DNA of 64,000 nt from contig NMRA01000059.1 of the NCBI GenBank assembly GCA_002633005.1, forward strand, positions 611,883-675,882, in the 5' to 3' direction. Source of the stretch: Phoronis australis (Eukaryota; Phoronida; Phoronidae). Positions 24,594 through 35,899 of this stretch are shown here, one piece after another. The position numbers and the translations under genes were made by a program. Within the stretch, counting starts at the first letter, position 1. Every line of letters starts with the position of its first letter. The notes under the pieces are model-generated. The model was given only the letters and a program-made list of their open reading frames with translations, was not told where the DNA came from and made no database searches.

Positions 24594-26108
24594 GAACAGG
24601 AACTAATGTCAAGACCAAATATTTTTTTCAGTGGAGAAACTTCGAAAGACTTTAGTGACCGAAAATTGCGCAAAAATACATGCTCCGACGTGACCTTTCA
24701 CGTGGTCCACAAAAGGACGTTCGTCACGAAACGAGATATATTGTCGAAAGAAACTCAAATAAGGTCGTGTGACGTCAGTTTAAAGTTTCCTTTGTACTTC
24801 TGTCAGAATGCATTTTGTTTTTAAGCTACTCTACAATTACATTCAATTATGAATACGTTTTTCAACAGTGTGTGTTTTACATTATTACAAATGATTGTAC
24901 AAAATGTAATAAATTTTTACTTCTTTTACTCTGGGTTGAATTTTTCTTTTTCATGTTTGCAATAGTACACATGACATACGAATTCCTAAAGTCGAAACAA
25001 ATAGCTAAAACTACAAAATGTCAACTCTTAGCACGCCGTAATATTTCACTGAGTCGTCGCTGACACTAAGACGGCATAAGATTTCATTATATTCGAAGTA
25101 GTCTTTTCGCTACATCAGTTGCGTCACAACTGATACTTTTTGGTCTTGTTGTCACATTGATGCCCAAACCTTTTGTAGCTGTCAAATCCACGGATGTTAA
25201 TGATATACCGGTAGTCTTTAATTGCCGATTTGGATGTTTCCGGAACATTTTCGGCCTTGTTCGTGCTAAAATGTAAAATGTTTGTCGTTCTACCGCTGTG
25301 TATATCTAACTCAAGAACAATGCCATGTGTAAGGCCAAAGCCTCACAAGCGAAACTATTCAAATCCTGAAATCATTATGAATGCGACGCTTCTCAATATG
25401 AGGTAACGACCTTAAAGTCTAAATACGGCATTTTCTGTTAGCACTTAAATGAAACAATCCTCAATATCACACCAGAGCTGAAGTGAGATTAAATTGATTT
25501 TCTGAAAATAGTGGGTGGAGCAAATAGAAAACTATATATTTTTTGTCTAAAATTGACACTGAAGCCATGTCCAACTTAGCTATGAGGTAATAGAGACTTG
25601 TACCAGTTATTTTAAGAATTTAAAAGTTTACTGACGTAGCCACGGGGGTGCACAGCGGAGCCTTGATCTCCCTGGTCGGAACTCATTTCAATTTTGCGTT
25701 ATCACCAGGCTATCTCTCATTTCAGACCGAAATCAGGCTAAGGCAGAAATTGTGTTTACAACTCAAAGCCAAAAAGACAGAAACGCGTACTCTGCTCGGG
25801 AGCAAACAGAAAAACAAAACCAAAAGACAAAAAATCTAGTGTCTGTAAACCCTTCGAGAAACAGGTACCGGGCTACCTCAGTCACTGAGCGTATATTTCA
25901 ATAATCTCTTTCGACCGATGAAATGTATTCCATTTTCTTAAAAGGGTGAAAAAACGAAAATCAAATTCAAGAGCCACGCAGCACAATACACCTTCAGTGC
26001 GTTGTAGAGCCTATCTCAGTGGGAGCGTGGTACTTATATAAGGACACGTTACACTGTTGATACTTCAGAAAACAATAAATGATGGCACGAAAATGTGAAT
26101 TATTACAG
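24594..26108. other. Intergenic between HCWC-3 and HCWC-4
   Basis: No clear first exon for HCWC-4 was found here. TTATATAAGG at 26033-26042 is a good TATA box, only about 70 bp before the HCWC-4 body. Confidence 0.4.
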
Positions 26109-26358
26109 CGTCGATTCCAAACAATGGGACCTGCCAACGCCACAGTGACGATAAATGCAAGTGGGAAAAAGTTGGAACTAGAAAGTGGAAAAGTACGTGC
26201 ACAGACAACTGCAAAGGGAAGCATCCGGATGGAATGACAGACGAGCACAAGTCGGACACGTGCGAGTGGATTAAAGGAACCTATTGCGGGGCGAACCTGC
26301 GGAGTACTACTACTTCTGCCGTTGTGTCTGCGGTCGCTACACGTTGACTAATCTCTAA
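26109..26358 (+). pseudogene. HCWC-4: family body with a frameshift before the last C-x-C
   Basis: After an ATTATTACAG acceptor the phase-1 frame reads SIPNNGTCQRHSDDKCKW (H-x4-C-x-W), WKSTCTDNC (C-x3-C), EHKSDTCEWIKGTYC and then loses the family pattern. The expected ending (YYFCRCVCGRY) is in the +1 frame from about 26302, with its stop at 26356-26358, while the original frame stops at 26345-26347. The shift lies between 26288 and 26302, beside a GGGG run, so a homopolymer indel (true or sequencing) is likely. No first exon is found: the TATA at 26033 leaves no room for an intron, and the in-frame ATG at 26093 is followed at once by TGA. Probably a broken gene. Confidence 0.6.
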
Positions 26359-28581
26359 GGTCAGGCGAAACCATCCGAAAATAAATGAAGAAACGTTTTC
26401 GAAATAGTCCTTATAATCTGAATGCTATTGCTATTCTTTGACCGAGCTTATATTATAAAACTTTAATCAGCTTTTTAATTACTATTTTATCTTTTTCATA
26501 TTAAGTATTTGCGCGCAAGTTTTAATGTTATTTCATTCGCGTCTTCACTCCAAAACATTTCATGGTTATAGCGCAACGTAATTGTAGCCTGTGATATAAA
26601 CAGCAGATGATCCACGATTTTAATGGACATTTGCGCAATCGTAGTTCTAAACAGAGAACTGCATAACCATTAATGTCGTGATCAGAATTATGAAAGTCTA
26701 TGTGAGCTTCACTTTTTACGTCAATTCCCACCAATTTCAACGCGTGGTCAAGTTCGCCCAACAAATCTACAATTATATGAAATGTTTGCGCACGTTTACT
26801 TGAGATGATAATGTAATGATTGTCACTTATAGTAATTGTGATTGTAATATTGCAGAGTTTCCTTAATTAAAAGTGTGACTGTAGTGAAGTCATTGAGCCT
26901 TTGTCGAAGCATACGATAGCGGTGCGAGTTACTGGGCCTTCCGTCACACACCGTTACTGGACAACCTGAAAGTCGTTATACTAGGCAACTCTCTGAAAGT
27001 CGTTATACTAGGCAACTCTCTCGTCGTACGTGTTACATGAGACACAAGCTTGCCCTTTGTCCAGTAGGGCCTGGCTGGTAATGGTTTGGTGATGCCCGGG
27101 ACGATTTGTTATGAGATGCCCCTCTCTACAATATTACTGAAAAATGTTTGAAAGATGAAACATAAAGTGAAACTTAATTCAATTTCACAACAAATCAGTC
27201 ACAATTTTCAAAAGATTTGTTCGTAGTGATTGAGTGGATGTCCCCATCACCTCTTTAAAAAGAGTCTTAAATCGTTCCTTACTCACACCACAAGTGATTT
27301 TTGGGTTTGTAAAGAACTGTCGACTGTTATTGCTTGAAATCATAAGTTGGATTCACTCGATTGAAGGTTTCATACGCCAAGCTTGGACAGAGACCATAAA
27401 GTACGCGCCCAGACGTCACTTCTGCTGTCAACAAGTGACAAGTAAGAGTTGTAGAGATACACGTTAGTCACGATATTCATTAAGAAATACAATTGCGTTT
27501 TCATGTTAAATTAATCTTAAAAATAATTATAGCAACCCCGTGAAAGGCCAGAAGAGTACGCCGGCTACGGAGCAACTGCAGCTATTGAAACCAGGGCTGA
27601 GTGAGTTCCTTAGCCGAGATCCAAGAGATCAGTATAGTTCATGCTTATCTTGGTCACACTTATCCGTTTAGCAGACTTTATAAGGGGTTTACAATTGTTT
27701 GTAAAAACTTTTGAGGATTGTTGAAAGTTACAGAGCAATAGTTTATTTCAGAGAACTGGATTGGAAAGTGGTTATTACTATAATATGTTATATGGCCAAA
27801 CCGGGTTGGGTGTCCTTTTAAGTTTTACTGGAAGCGTAGCCTCTGTTAGGAATCGTTGATTTATAACAAAATCCCTAAAACACAACAATCCTTCCCAAAA
27901 GCACGCCCAAAATGCAAAACCCCTTATGTAATTTTAAACAACAGGTAAATTCCAAAAGGTCCGCCCGTAGAAACGCTTGATAAAGAACCTAAATAAACGA
28001 AATCGTGAGCAATTATGCGCATCCCATACGCCTTATGCAATTAAGGGGATTGTTAATTTATTTCTGTTTTTGTTGATAAAGGAAGTTGTTACATCCGAAA
28101 ATTTCAAATTTCAGTTGATCCATTCTTGTTGTTTTATTTACCGATTTAATTTGAAAAAAATCCCGACAATATAAAAGATCTTTTTAAAATCATAGAAAAT
28201 CAAAAAAATGAAAATTCAAACTAAACGACTTTCACAAAATCCTAATAAGCAAACTTAAAAGCTACCAGGTAAATTAATTGACAAGAGGAATTGGACGTTT
28301 TATTGTTATGCATGCAATTCGCTCGATTGAAAATCCCTAATCAAGTAGACCACACGATTGTGCGGAATTTGGCAATGAGTTAGCGCAATCGGTGCGAAAA
28401 ACAAGCACTGCAGCTTAATGATAAAGCTACGCAGACGAGATAAAACCAGTCAATGAATTAGAACTTCAGGACTATACAACTGAATAGTTAATGTTGCGTA
28501 CTTAGTCAGTCTGGATAAACGAATAAACTCAGTGGTACAGGAGTAAAGGAGAGCAAGTGTAGGACGAAACACAACAGAAGT
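26359..28581. other. Intergenic with a perfect 27-bp duplication
   Basis: CTGAAAGTCGTTATACTAGG-containing 27-mer occurs twice, head to tail, at 26966-26992 and 26993-27019. No gene recognised; the 78-codon minus frame at 26528-26764 has no known domain. Confidence 0.5.
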
Positions 28582-28842
28582 ATGAGCTTCAAGCAAGTCC
28601 CGCTCAGGAGACAGAACGAGGCTCAAAGGGTTCCTTCTTGGAGTGTCAAGCTTAGATATGATTATGAAGTGCACAAACATAGCGAATGCAGATGGACTCA
28701 AAAGGGGGATGAATGGACTCGGACATGCAAATGTGGTAACCAAGAAGACGGAGAAAAGGAATTCTGTGGATCGGGAGAATGCAAATGGATGAAGAAAATG
28801 TACAAGAACGATCATTACTTGATCCATCGCTGTCATTGTTGA
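28582..28842 (+). CDS. HCWC-5: intronless family member (86 aa) with His-to-Cys swap
   Basis: A single uninterrupted frame. It starts MSFKQVPLRRQN, as a typical basic first exon does, and continues directly at the usual splice point (codons GAG GCT, as in HCWC-11 after splicing) into the body. Module 1: VHKHSECRW, WTRTCKC. Module 2: FCGSGECKW, where the otherwise invariant His is Cys, then YLIHRCHC and stop. The exact absence of the phase-1 intron suggests intron loss through an RNA intermediate, although no poly-A tract or flanking duplication is visible. TATA is weak (GATAAAC near 28513). No signal peptide. Function unknown; the His-to-Cys change keeps a zinc-ligand type and supports metal binding. 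Confidence 0.72.
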   Translation: MSFKQVPLRRQNEAQRVPSWSVKLRYDYEVHKHSECRWTQKGDEWTRTCKCGNQEDGEKEFCGSGECKWMKKMYKNDHYLIHRCHC

Positions 28843-28867
28843 GGTTACAGCTTGGATACAAGAAAAT

Positions 28868-28935
28868 GTGGAGGCTATACGCGATCAAACGTGGAGGCTT
28901 TACGCGATCAAATGTGCAGGTATACGCAATCAAAC
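28868..28935. repeat. 22-23-bp tandem repeat, three copies, just after HCWC-5
   Basis: Units begin at 28868, 28891 and 28914, core TACGCGATCAAA. Confidence 0.8.
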
Positions 28936-30580
28936 GCCCAGTAATAGAGCTCGTGGCGGATGCAGTACAATAGCGAACTAAGTAATTATATGTCAAACAT
29001 CCGCATGGGAAAGGTTTAAAGTCCCTCTATGGTAGTCGCACTGGAACCTTTTGTTATTGACGGTCAAGAAGAGTAAAAAGTATAAAGTAAAATAACGAAC
29101 GTCGTAACTAAACTATATTAAAAGATTTTGAGATACATTAGTACCGATGTTCGTCGTTTTACTTACTGTTTTACTGAACCTTTTATGTTATGTTATAGAG
29201 AAGTTATAGTAAAGAGAATGTTTCTTATTTGCTTCGTTGCAGGCCACATGAATTTGAAGGCGAGTTTCTCAAAATACACAATGTATGTCGAGCTCGGCTA
29301 TGTTTTGGTGACCCAAGACTTTAGCCTGCTCTTGCTGCGAATCTTTTTCGCTTATGAAACAAAACATGAACAGCGAATTCTAACCCATGATTCATGAATT
29401 GTATTGTATAATTGAACAATATTAATGTCCTCAACCTCATCGACCTATCACTTTGTTGGGTTACGCTGGTAAGACCTCGAGTGTAATCGCGAAACACTTG
29501 CAAGTCTCGCGTGATGTGCAATCTGCTTGTTCTTGCTTTTCTCGCAAGAAACTTGGCCAGAAGGCTACCCTGATCCTGAACCAGCACATTCTCAGTATAA
29601 ATGCAGGATGTTTCAAGTCGCCTTTTTCAATGAAGCTAAAACTTAAATATTGTAAATTGGACAATCATTACTTTTATGAGATGTGACTATTTGTGATAGG
29701 ATTCACAACCTTGCAAGTGACACGGGCTGAAATAAATCGGCCAGGGGAATTGCAACAGACGGTGGATTATTCATTGGATGCGACCCAAGGATAAATAAGC
29801 TAAAGATATACATGTACACGGATATAGATTAGAAACTACATTAGCAAAATCGGATTATTCCGTTAATCTCGTAAACGTGACAAATAGCAGGGGGAAGTTG
29901 CCAAGCGAGATTATGAGAGATTATGCGCGCTTTTGGAAGAGAAATCCTGCAACTTTTACGTGACATTATGGCTAGAATGTTCTACCGCAATATGTATGGA
30001 AGGCACGGTCACAGCGGTTTACAGTTCGACGCTTTGCTAATAGAGCTAAAGCCAATGTGACAAGATATGGTCACTGGACTCGACTCCAGATAATTCTACT
30101 GAATGACTAGAAGTCAACGTTGGGAATGGCCAATTTTAATGAAATGATAAAAACACCACGGATTTTGGTATTTTATAGGTCAGATCAAATAACTTCACAA
30201 AGATTATCAAAATGAAAAATCGCTTGTCATTTCACCTCAACAAACGCTACATTTGACCATAGTAACTTTACCATGTTTCACATCTTTGCCCTTTTATTTC
30301 CATAAAAAAGGAAGTCAAGCTCAGAAGAATTTGGCAGAAAACGCAACATTGATACTGTTCATCCCTCAGCCACCGCAGGTCCAAATGGTCAAAGCGTCCC
30401 AAACTATCAAAACCTGTGAACTGTAGCATTTTAGGTCAGCGTTCATTGCTGGCTCAAATTGTCATAATCGCTTGCCAAAACTGTCGCAACAACGTATAAC
30501 GTGTCAATGGAATATTATGGCTACAGTGACGGAATGCTATATCAAAAAGGTGTGGATTCCCCATTACGAACTGAAATGTA
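28936..30580. other. Intergenic, no gene seen
   Basis: Two open frames (29128-29397 and 29453-29686) have no recognisable domain. Confidence 0.4.
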
Positions 30581-31744
30581 TGGTGGGCCGTTAAGAGGAA
30601 AGTGTCGACGTAAAATTACGCTCGTAATTACGAGCGTAAATTAAATTGCAAAAGTGTTGCGGTAAAATTACGCTTGTAAATTAAATGGGGGAAATGTCAT
30701 CGTAAATTACGCTTGTAAAATATTTAGAACGTTTCAAACCAATCAGTGTTAACCTAACATACACGAAAAACCAATATGGCAACGAATAGACATGGAGATG
30801 ACTTTCTGTTGAATGTGCAGCGAATTGTAAATGACACGCAGCAGCGATTTGATTAGCCATCTCGATGATTCAGTGCTCGTAACCTGTCAGTAAATAAGAA
30901 TTTAGGTGGCACTGGACAGTTAGACTGGTGCCGTGGCCAATTTGCACTCCCGAAATGTTAAAATGTAGGGGTAGGCCAGACTTGGGGACATTTTTAGTTA
31001 GGTATTGTATGTAGGCCAAGTGAATGTGGTTTGTTTGTATTTGCTGAGAATTAAAAAGGCCACTTGCTCGGCTGTAGCTGCACTCTTCTTCAAGAAGGCG
31101 GCCCCCTGTTGCAATTGTGCATTGCTGTGTAGCAACTGAGAAATTGGCCGCGATTTCAGGTGGACCTCAAACAAGCCAGATTTACAAAAAAACTAGTAGG
31201 TTGACAGTACTTTTAGACCACATTTTTGGAACTTGTAGGAAATTTGCTTTCGGAATCTAATGTTGGCTTTAGTCGAGGATCGGCAGGGAAGTGGTGGTTT
31301 TGGGGTGAAAAGTGCCGATTTTGCATTTTTGCCCTTACTTTTCTTAGTCTAGCTTGGTTTCTACTGGTAGTGAAAGGGTCAAAAGTATAAGAGAGAACAA
31401 ACTTTCTGTGCTCATCTGTAGGGCTTGTGATCTGTAATGATTCAAAACTTTTCTTTATTTGCATGCAGTTTTCGACAAAGTGAAGAAAGGGTGAAGAGTC
31501 CATTGACGTGTGTTCTGATAGGCAAACCCCTCTGAGAACTGCTAAGTGCCTCCTTACATGAGCACGCGCGAATGTGAGTTGTAAAACCAAACGTCATTGG
31601 CTAAGTCGGAATTCAAATTCAATTACGAGGGTTAATTTAAGCCGTAAAAATTAAATCACGCTCGTAATTTTACGGCGTAATTAACGGTGTAAGTAACGGC
31701 ATAATGTATATAATTACGCTCACTTTCCCCCCAACGGCCCATCA
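30581..31744. mobile_element. Non-autonomous TIR DNA transposon (1164 bp, TA target site)
   Basis: The left end TGGTGGGCCGTT...GGAAAGTG (30581) and right end (complement TGATGGGCCGTT...GGAAAGTG, ending 31744) are inverted repeats of about 24 bp flanked by TA (30579-30580 and 31745-31746). Subterminal palindromes contain ACGCTCGTAATTACGAGCGT. The 125-codon minus frame inside (31213-31590) is not recognisable as a transposase. TA duplication suggests a Tc1/mariner-like or related mobiliser; that is inference. Confidence 0.7.
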
Positions 31745-31777
31745 TAGAAAACACTGCTGTGTTAAAACCAGGGGTGT

Positions 31778-31916
31778 GTTCAGTAGACGCTAGGACCTAC
31801 GCTAGGACCTAGCTAAAACCTAGTCGAAGTCACGTGTTCTTATTCAAAATGCACGGCAATTTCGCACGTAATCTCGCGAAGTCTTACTTTTTAGCGAGGT
31901 CCTAGCATTACTGAAC
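31778..31916 (-). mobile_element. MITE-like element, copy 2 (139 bp)
   Basis: Ends GTTCAGTA and TACTGAAC. It is the reverse complement of the 10068-10207 copy with substitutions. It sits 32 bp beyond the TIR transposon. Confidence 0.6.
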
Positions 31917-33336
31917 GAGAGGCTGTAGTTGCAACGCCGGGTGTACGCAAACGGTCGCCAGCAGATGAGATTCACGCGAGTACATGAATGGACTGCGCTA
32001 GTGTCAGAGCATTTTAATATCATATCTGTATTAGTAGGCCTAGGTTACGTAAGGATTGACTTTATTTGAGGTTAACAATTTACTGTCTGCACCTAGAATA
32101 ACAGTTATGAGCAACAAGGTTTGCGATGACGCTAGCACCTTCTCAAATCTTTGTGGTAATTTTGCACCGTCAGGTGTCGTGCGTATGCTCAATAACGACT
32201 CGACTTTACTGCACTCTTTCCTATTAGTACGACCGGTGAAGCTATGACGGGGGACAAGGGTACGCTTGTTAGCTTCGCTAACCCTGCCGAATGAGGTCTT
32301 CCAATATAAGACAGTCAGGGGCATACCACGTACACTGGGTTACTCTTGCTAACGATTCTGCATATTTGTATCGACTGAAAACTGTCAGTCACATATCAGT
32401 AAACTTAAACTTCTAACTACTGTCATAGTCAACCTTGGTTTTTAAGAATAATTTAGTTCAACTCTGGTCTCTAAAAGTACAAGGAGTCAGACGGTATGCT
32501 AAGTTTTCATTAATACATGTGATTACTTCGAAGTAATAACCCTAAAATATATGATAAAATGATGATTTAGAGCAGGTAATAAGGCTATTAGTTACGAGAT
32601 GAAATGCGTTTTTATTTTGTATAAAAATAATTTAATGCCTAACTTTAAGTAACTGAATGGGCGACTATTGGATGGAAACAGAACACATCTTTGGTCACTT
32701 GAAATAACACTATACACGCGGTGGCACTCTTAAAAACAAACCTTTGAGAAATTTGCTCAAAGTGTGCCAATCACTAAAATCAATCTTACAGTATTGAGTT
32801 TTGTATTACGATGAGTCACAAACCTTCCAGGTCTTTCTATATCTCGTTCGGAAAACCCAAACACAACCAAAGTAGGCCAAGAACACGCATACCAGAGAAT
32901 AAAATGGCGTACAATTGTTTTAGAAACACCATGTGTTTACAGTTGTTGGACAGCAGGGAATCCAGTGTTATAGTTGACCTGAGAAATCTTCTTTATTCAA
33001 TGCCGATGATCAATTACGACCGGTTAGTTATCGCTAAAAATAACACGGCCGAGAAATTTCCCGTAAAACCAAAAACCATTAACGCAAGACATCAACTAAA
33101 CAGCTTTCAACTGAAAACTCCTGACGGGGAATCTAGAAAATATCCTGATAACTTTAAGTAATACAATGAGTTTTAGGCCCTGGTTCAGGTCGCCGGCTCG
33201 ACATAAGATACATTGCTTAGATATTTCCTTCGAATTTTCTTAAAAAGAAGTGGATAAAACCAAGAAAAATGAGACGATCATGTAGCTCAAAGTGAAGAGC
33301 GTATTCACTTGAAACTAACAATGAATCAAGCGCGAA
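31917..33336. other. Intergenic with an unrecognised 116-codon frame
   Basis: The ATG frame at 32811-33161 (MSHKPSRSFY...) is the longest plus-strand frame here. It is Lys/Arg/Asn-rich, has no Cys/Trp modules and no known domain. It may be noise. Confidence 0.35.
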
Positions 33337-33375
33337 ATGAGTGCTCGACCTCCAATTCCCCACAGAAAGTGGAGA
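33337..33375 (+). other. Orphan family-like first exon
   Basis: MSARPPIPHRKWR followed by a strong donor A/GTAAGTC, with TATA-like GGATAAAACC about 85 bp before. Size, MS start, basic/Pro-rich composition and promoter distance match family first exons, but the donor is phase 0, not phase 1, and no matching second exon follows. Possibly a leftover or a chance match. Confidence 0.35.
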
Positions 33376-33770
33376 GTAAGTCAACTTTTATACTACTTAT
33401 CTTGTGGATTCATATATGTCACGGGTTCGCGGTTCACAAGAAAATAAAATAAGACCAGCCACTGCAATTTGAACACATATCAACGATACAGCCACGTTTC
33501 ACAAACTGCGATAAAAGACTGACTCAAACCACGAGGTCTCCAGAGAATCTGCTCGGGCATTTGCCTATTAATGACTAGCAAATAAAAAGCTTGAAGTAGA
33601 CGTCACAGTGGACATCGGAATCATAGCGACTCGCGCGAACGGGGTCAGCTCATCCCGCCACACATACAAGGACTATTTGCCAAAATAAAATTCCCAAGAT
33701 GAATTATCAGCGAAAAAATTCCGTATAACATAACATAAATGAAGCCCCGCGTATAGCAAACCCCCGGCGA

Positions 33771-34030
33771 TTGCGATTAAGCGAGTTTCCTGATCTTTCT
33801 TTTTCGGGTATACGAAACGAGCAAACCGGTGCATCCCAGATTCGAGATATCAGGACTTCAAATATATATCAGCAACGGCAATTTTATAGAAATAAACACA
33901 TTTCATTTCGCCTTGTGCTTAATTGTAATCTTCCGTGCTGCCCGTTCAGTCACACGTAAACTCCATTCACTACATTCGATAGAGTCTAATAATTCAGTTG
34001 GGGAAAACCAATTTTTGAGTAAACTACGCA
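33771..34030 (+). pseudogene. Decayed first exon and promoter segment
   Basis: 33771-33840 aligns with the 5' flank and first exons at 41430-41501 and 45415-45488 (CCTGATCTTTCTTTTTC.. GTATACGAA), but the start codon is ACG instead of ATG (ACGAGCAAACCGGTGCATCC) and the donor is lost. 33925-34015 resembles 40855-40940, including CAGTTGGGGAAAACC. Confidence 0.5.
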
Positions 34031-35807
34031 CGACCTATCCTCTACATACTTCGACTTTAAGAGTAGCAAACAAGCGATTGTGATAATTTCTTTTAAGAAA
34101 AACAACGTTTCAAAATGTTAACTGATTCATTATATGAGTTTATTTCCTGAGTTTGCTTACGTGCTCTTTTGTGAATCGCACCTTTGATGACTCTTAAAAC
34201 ACCTTGAAATTCCTAGAACTCTAGAAACTGTTTTTATTGAATAAATATTCGTGAACGTAAGGAACATCCTTGTGTTTTGGTTTTGGGCTTCTCGTGTATC
34301 AAGAGAACATTTCTGAATAAAATTGAACAAAATAGACGCCATTATTCATTAATTATACAATAAGTCTATAGGGAGATACGTGAAGCAGGATTCAAGCTAT
34401 CAACTTAAAATTTATATTTGCAACAACAATTTTAAGGAAATGAGCACATTTCATCTCGTTATGTGTTTAATTATAAACATTCGTGCTGCTCGTTCAGTCA
34501 CGAGTTAAATTCCTTCACTGTATTCAATAAAGGCACAGTGTGTAAAATACATGTGTGTTTATATTCAATGATTGATATGATAAATTGCCATAAAACAAAA
34601 CACTTGTGCCTATGCGAAACACTCGACTACTGTTCGAGACTTCACTCGAAAACTGACCTGATTCACATCGAGCTAAGTTAGACTCCTGCTACACAATTGG
34701 CCAGTTTCCTCGTGAGGTCTCCGGTCATTTATCCTGCACACTTCAACAAAACCAACCGCACTTGCAAGTAGGACAATGCAAAAATGGAGAAATTGAATAG
34801 AAATACATGTGCGTCATCACTGTTGACGATGACGATTAATTGCAAGGGGTAGTCGTGGAAAAGCTAAATTGACAAATTGATGCAGAAAGACAAATTTTTG
34901 TAATTTTGCCGAGATTACGGTGTAAATACATGTACCTTTAAGGCTGTTTTAACAATCAGTCGAGGCACCAATGTCCACCTGTCAATAAGTTAAAGCCACG
35001 CCTTTATTGACTTCACTAGGAGCTGGCATAACGAGAAAAGTGATTTTCTAATGTCAGATTCAACGTGTGATTGAACCTGGAACCCCCTCGCCCCTTACCA
35101 AACGCGGTCCTGGCGGAGAAAACTCCCTCTCGATAACTGTTACACCATTAAACTGGTTGAAACTTCACATTAGATCAAAAGATAACATTAGTTTTGGTGG
35201 CCATGAAAATAATGTATAGAGACTCAAGATGACTTATTGAATGACTTATTGAAACAAAAGAAAATATGTCATTCATAGCATGCGTAAGGTCGACTTTATT
35301 TTTTTCACCAAGTCATCGCGTATTTATGAAGAATTTATAATTGTGTTTTTAAAGAAGCGAACGTAATTTATCGCTCCACAGTTGTTCGATTATAAACACG
35401 AAACCCCGAAACATGACTGATTGCAAAGCAGGCTTGGTGTAAGCTGACCGTAAAGTGCGAGAATAACGCGGCAGGATTCGTTAAGTTTCGAGACTAAGTG
35501 CGAGTCGAGACTGAGTTCGGAGCAGAAACTCTCATGGGATTTGGTTTGTAACATCTTCAAAATTTTGGAGCTCACACTTTCAAGAGTTTTAATTATGAAT
35601 TCATTACGATTTCATGCTATATTTAGTTCTTTAAAAAAGGCCCGAGTCACTGAGATGGGAAAACCCCCGTTGAGTTACAAGTTTTATTTTGCAGCTTGCA
35701 GGAACATTCGTGCCACAAAAATAAGTGTGATGCGGAAAATTTTCCATAATTCGGAATTACACAATACAAGCGTGCGGGAAATTTCTCGTAAAATTCCAGT
35801 ACAATCT

Positions 35808-35813
35808 TATAAA
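35808..35813 (+). promoter_or_regulatory. TATA box of HCWC-12a with upstream GGGAAATTT palindromes
   Basis: TATAAA, 92 bp before the ATG at 35900. Upstream lie GGAAAATTTTCC (about 35736) and GGGAAATTTCTC...AAAATTCC (35776-35799). Confidence 0.6.
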
Positions 35814-35899
35814 TTCGTTATTCTCGAATCTAAATTTAGTCCAATGAAGGAAATTTTCTAAATACAACCACTAACCAGAAAAACTTGTGGAGAAGAAAG

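Noticed and set aside
25565-25590. ATGTCCAAC... GAG/GTAATA as first exon of HCWC-4
   Set aside because: The donor would be phase 2 and does not fit the phase-1 acceptor.
32811-33161. 116-codon frame starting MSHKPSRSF, similar to a family start
   Set aside because: No Cys/Trp modules and no typical GTAAG donor; probably noise.
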